Assembly (NCBI GenBank): GCA_030596365.1
Contig: JAUVKG010000134.1
Span: forward strand, 1-7,331
Direction: 5' to 3'
DNA length: 7,331 nt
DNA from: Chlamydiota bacterium
GTDB taxonomy: Bacteria > Auribacterota > UBA3054 > B51-G9
Shown here: in pieces, positions 5,368 through 7,331 of the stretch
Layout of the letters: every line of letters begins with the position of its first letter
How positions within the stretch are numbered: the first letter of the stretch is position 1
Made by a program: the position numbers and the translations under genes
The notes under the pieces: generated by a model
What the model was told of the DNA's origin: nothing
Seen by the model: the letters and a program-made list of their open reading frames with translations, nothing else
The model's database searches: none

Positions 5368-6411
5368 ATGAAAACAAGAAAAATCACATTCGGGTTAATT
5401 TTAACTTTGATCTTTTGCGTTGGTATCTGTCGCGCGGAATTTCGTGTGCTTTTTACTTCCAACCATCAAACTAACAACTACGAAATTTACACCATGGCAA
5501 CCAATGGAAGCGACATCACCCGCATAACTACAACAGTTATTAATGAGTGGGCGCCGGCGGTTTCGCCAAATGGAATTGATATTGCTTTCGTAAGTCTGTC
5601 CGGCGCGACCAGCAGTATTTATATGACATCTGTTTTCGGTTCTCTCCCCGTAAAATTAAATAATACAAATGATGCTTTGTGTGTACAGTTTGCCACAACA
5701 AATACAATTTATTTTTTAACAGGTCGAAGAGGATGGGGACTAACTGATAATATCCAATTGTGGAAAATTAATACTGATGGCTCAGGCGAAGAACTTGTAT
5801 ATACAAATAATTTGACATGTTGGCCTATGGGTCCGCAGGACTTTTCAATTAATCAGGAAAATCAGAATGTCTATTTGTCGGCTTTCACCAATTCTTCCCG
5901 GCCGAGTGTTATTCAATACGGCGGTGTTGCCAATACTGAAATTCAAGGTGTGTTAATTTATACGAATATTGTTGACAGATATGCCCCGGAACTTTCCCCA
6001 AACACTACAAAAATTACTTTCTGTGCCGATACCGTCGGCGGTGACCATAGACTTTGGGCTGATGATTCCGTTCCCGGCGGCTCTCCCGCAAATCAAATTT
6101 GTGATACTTATTGCGGAAATCCTTCCTGGATTGATAATAATTCAATTGTTTTCACACGTGCGACCAATTCAACTTATGGTATGTCAACCTATATCGGTGA
6201 TATTTGGCGGGTAAATTTTGACGGCAGCGAATTAACGAAACTGACTTCACTTGGTTCTTGCGCTTATCCGTCAGCTTTTTATCTTATCCCCGAACCCGTT
6301 TCAATTTATTATTTGTTATTTATCATTTGTTATTTATTAACAGGAAATTTCTTTTTAAAAAATGAATTTTTTAAAAATAAATTTAGAACCGGTGGATGCA
6401 TTTATGATTGA
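5368..6411 (+). CDS. Secreted TolB/PD40-like beta-propeller protein with PEP-CTERM-like tail
   Basis: A 347-residue exported protein. I chose ATG 5368 because it places a clean signal peptide first: MKTRK, a hydrophobic core, then cleavage likely after CRA (about residue 23). In-frame ATG 5344 and TTG 5323 would extend it into leader hairpins. None has a Shine-Dalgarno. The mature part carries WD40-like PD40 blades of the TolB type, for example EIYTMATNGSDITRIT, then WAPAVSPNGIDIAFVS, KINTDGSGEELVY, YAPELSPNTTKITF, and WRVNFDGSELTKLT. Near the C-terminus, IPEP (from residue 307) is followed by an aromatic/aliphatic membrane segment and a Lys-rich end (FLKNEFFKNKFR). This matches the order of a PEP-CTERM sorting signal, which exosortase recognises, but the tail is longer than usual and Lys-rich instead of Arg-rich. 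A surface or matrix role is inferred. No exosortase gene is in the window. Confidence 0.85.
   Translation: MKTRKITFGLILTLIFCVGICRAEFRVLFTSNHQTNNYEIYTMATNGSDITRITTTVINEWAPAVSPNGIDIAFVSLSGATSSIYMTSVFGSLPVKLNNTNDALCVQFATTNTIYFLTGRRGWGLTDNIQLWKINTDGSGEELVYTNNLTCWPMGPQDFSINQENQNVYLSAFTNSSRPSVIQYGGVANTEIQGVLIYTNIVDRYAPELSPNTTKITFCADTVGGDHRLWADDSVPGGSPANQICDTYCGNPSWIDNNSIVFTRATNSTYGMSTYIGDIWRVNFDGSELTKLTSLGSCAYPSAFYLIPEPVSIYYLLFIICYLLTGNFFLKNEFFKNKFRTGGCIYD
6311..6338 (+). repeat. 14-bp tandem repeat encoding the membrane segment
   Basis: ATTTGTTATTTATC (6311-6324) is followed at once by ATTTGTTATTTATT (6325-6338), 13 of 14 identical. The unit is not a multiple of three, so the copies are read in two frames (YLLFI then ICYLL), and both give hydrophobic residues. 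A second near-duplicate, TTTTTAAAAAATGAA then a similar block (6352-6381), encodes the FFLKNE/FFKNK end. Confidence 0.75.
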
Positions 6412-6412
6412 A

Positions 6413-6500
6413 ATTAATCCATTAATCCAATAATCCATTAATCCAATAATCCAATAATCCAATAATCCAATAATCCAATAATCCATTAATCCATTAATCC
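6413..6500. repeat. 8-bp satellite AWTAATCC, 11 perfect copies
   Basis: Eleven consecutive 8-bp units are exact except for one A/T choice at position 2: ATTAATCC or AATAATCC, in the order T,T,A,T,A,A,A,A,A,T,T. The tract fills almost the whole space between the propeller gene stop (6411) and the PHP-gene ATG (6511). No promoter or ribosome binding site for the downstream gene is seen outside it. Copy number may vary by slippage. It is not CRISPR: there are no spacers. Confidence 0.95.
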
Positions 6501-6510
6501 AATCTTCATT

Positions 6511-7331
6511 ATGAACCCTCTTACAAACTCACACATCCATACTAATTACTCGTTCAGCGTTTTTGAATCCCCTGCCCAGGCAGTTGACCAGGCGGTAGAA
6601 GAAAACATAAAAATTCTCGGCATAAATGATCATTATACAGTTGCCGGTCATGAAGAATTTAAAAAAGCATGCGCTGAGAAAAAAGTTTGCCCTATGTTCA
6701 GCATGGAAGCCGTCGCGGTAGATCAAAAATGTCTTGAAGAAGGAAAACGATTTAACGACCCGAACAACCCGGGAAGATTTTATTTTACCGCTAAAAGCAT
6801 TACTAAAAAACTCGATGAAAATGGACCGGGATTTATAGCTATGCAGACTATGCGGAAATCTCTAACTGAACGCAATGAAAAACTGATTGAAAATCTTAAC
6901 GAACACCTTAAAAAAATCGGTGAAAATTTTTCTGTTTCGATGGAAGCTGTTGAAGCGTTGACTCCGGCCGGAAATACAACTGAGCGTCACGTTGTTCAGG
7001 TTCTCGCCGAAAAAATACTTGAAGTCGGAAAAGAACGCGCGGGAGAAATCGCGGAAAAACTTTGCGGTACCGCTGCACCATCGCTTGATGATCCGGCAAC
7101 ATTCCAAAACTTTTTACGTGGAAAACTTATCAAAGCAGGATGTCCTGATTACGCTCCTGAACTTCCCGAAGCGTTTCTTTCTATTGAAGATATGAGTTCA
7201 CTTTATCTTGAAATGGGGGCGGTGCCTTTGTATCCTGTGCTTGGAAATCCCGAAACAGAAATGGAAGAAAATTTTGATGATTTAATTAAATATCTCGCAA
7301 CGAAAAAAATATTCGCTATTGAAGTGATTCC
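6511..7331 (+). CDS. PHP-domain metal-dependent phosphoesterase, 5' part (runs off right edge)
   Basis: The frame from ATG 6511 stays open for 273 codons to the window end, so the C-terminus is missing. The start gives the expected PHP N-terminus: His8-x-His10 in NSHIHTNYS, Asp40-His41 in LGINDHYTVAGHEEF, and Glu66 in FSMEAV, the typical metal-binding motifs I to III. The region LTERNEKLIENLNEHLKKIG (118-137) and TERHVVQVLAEK (157-168, His160) resembles the helical insertion and the G-R-x-H-x(3)-L segment of YciV/TrpH-like PHP phosphatases, so a phosphoesterase acting on small nucleotides or nucleic acid is likely. The later ligands (typically one His and a final Asp-x-His) would lie beyond the window, so activity cannot be confirmed. 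It differs from the PHP domain of DNA polymerase III, and no polymerase part is visible. No Shine-Dalgarno precedes the ATG; the 8-bp satellite ends 10 bp before it. Transcription may come from the propeller gene upstream. Confidence 0.85.
   Translation, partial: MNPLTNSHIHTNYSFSVFESPAQAVDQAVEENIKILGINDHYTVAGHEEFKKACAEKKVCPMFSMEAVAVDQKCLEEGKRFNDPNNPGRFYFTAKSITKKLDENGPGFIAMQTMRKSLTERNEKLIENLNEHLKKIGENFSVSMEAVEALTPAGNTTERHVVQVLAEKILEVGKERAGEIAEKLCGTAAPSLDDPATFQNFLRGKLIKAGCPDYAPELPEAFLSIEDMSSLYLEMGAVPLYPVLGNPETEMEENFDDLIKYLATKKIFAIEVI

Noticed and set aside
6413..6500. CRISPR array
   Set aside because: The units are directly contiguous 8-mers without spacers, and no cas gene is present.
6862..7107. 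Minus-strand open frames at 6529-6726 and 6862-7107
   Set aside because: They lie opposite a PHP gene whose metal motifs are intact in the plus frame, and they have no motifs of their own.
1..7331. tRNA, rRNA or known riboswitch
   Set aside because: No cloverleaf with a T-loop (GGTTCRA-type) or conserved rRNA segment was seen on either strand by eye; a covariance-model search was not possible.

Overview
The window looks like chromosome from an uncultured, AT-rich Gram-negative bacterium. The diderm inference rests on a lipobox lipoprotein and on a secreted beta-propeller protein ending in an IPEP plus transmembrane tail, which resembles a PEP-CTERM/exosortase sorting signal. That combination, together with strings of carboxypeptidase-regulatory-like domains, simple AT-rich tandem repeats and start codons without a Shine-Dalgarno, would fit a PVC-type lineage (Kiritimatiellota/Lentisphaerota-like) or an Omnitrophota-like one. 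This placement is inference from style, not from a marker gene.

Layout, left to right. The end of an M28 zinc peptidase (+, cut by the left edge) converges on a long multi-domain lipoprotein (-). A perfect 15-bp-arm hairpin lies between their stop codons. Upstream of the lipoprotein on the same strand is an AAA-family ATPase with a DUF4143-type C-terminal half (-). The 43 bp between these two genes allows co-transcription. The ATPase has a near-consensus sigma70-type promoter overlaid by two perfect inverted repeats.

The intergenic centre (about 4895-5367) is the most structured part. A 227-bp non-coding element at 4998-5224 has 18-bp perfect terminal inverted repeats and is flanked by a 5-bp direct repeat (AATAG). 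These are the marks of a MITE-like non-autonomous transposable element, and its interior can fold into several competing stems. To its right are a second good promoter and two consecutive hairpins that form the leader of a secreted TolB/PD40-like propeller protein (+). The membrane anchor of that protein is encoded by a 14-bp tandem repeat. After it come eleven perfect copies of an 8-bp satellite (AWTAATCC), ending 10 bp before the start of a PHP-domain metal-dependent phosphoesterase (+) that runs off the right edge.

How the genes work together: no pathway is evident. The M28 peptidase, lipoprotein and propeller protein point to envelope or extracellular work. The ATPase and PHP protein look like separate functions. 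What stands out is the non-coding DNA: a MITE with target duplication wedged between two divergent promoters, palindromic hairpins at two gene boundaries, and two tandem repeats in and just after one gene. No complete new multi-gene system (defence, CRISPR, biosynthetic cluster) is visible.
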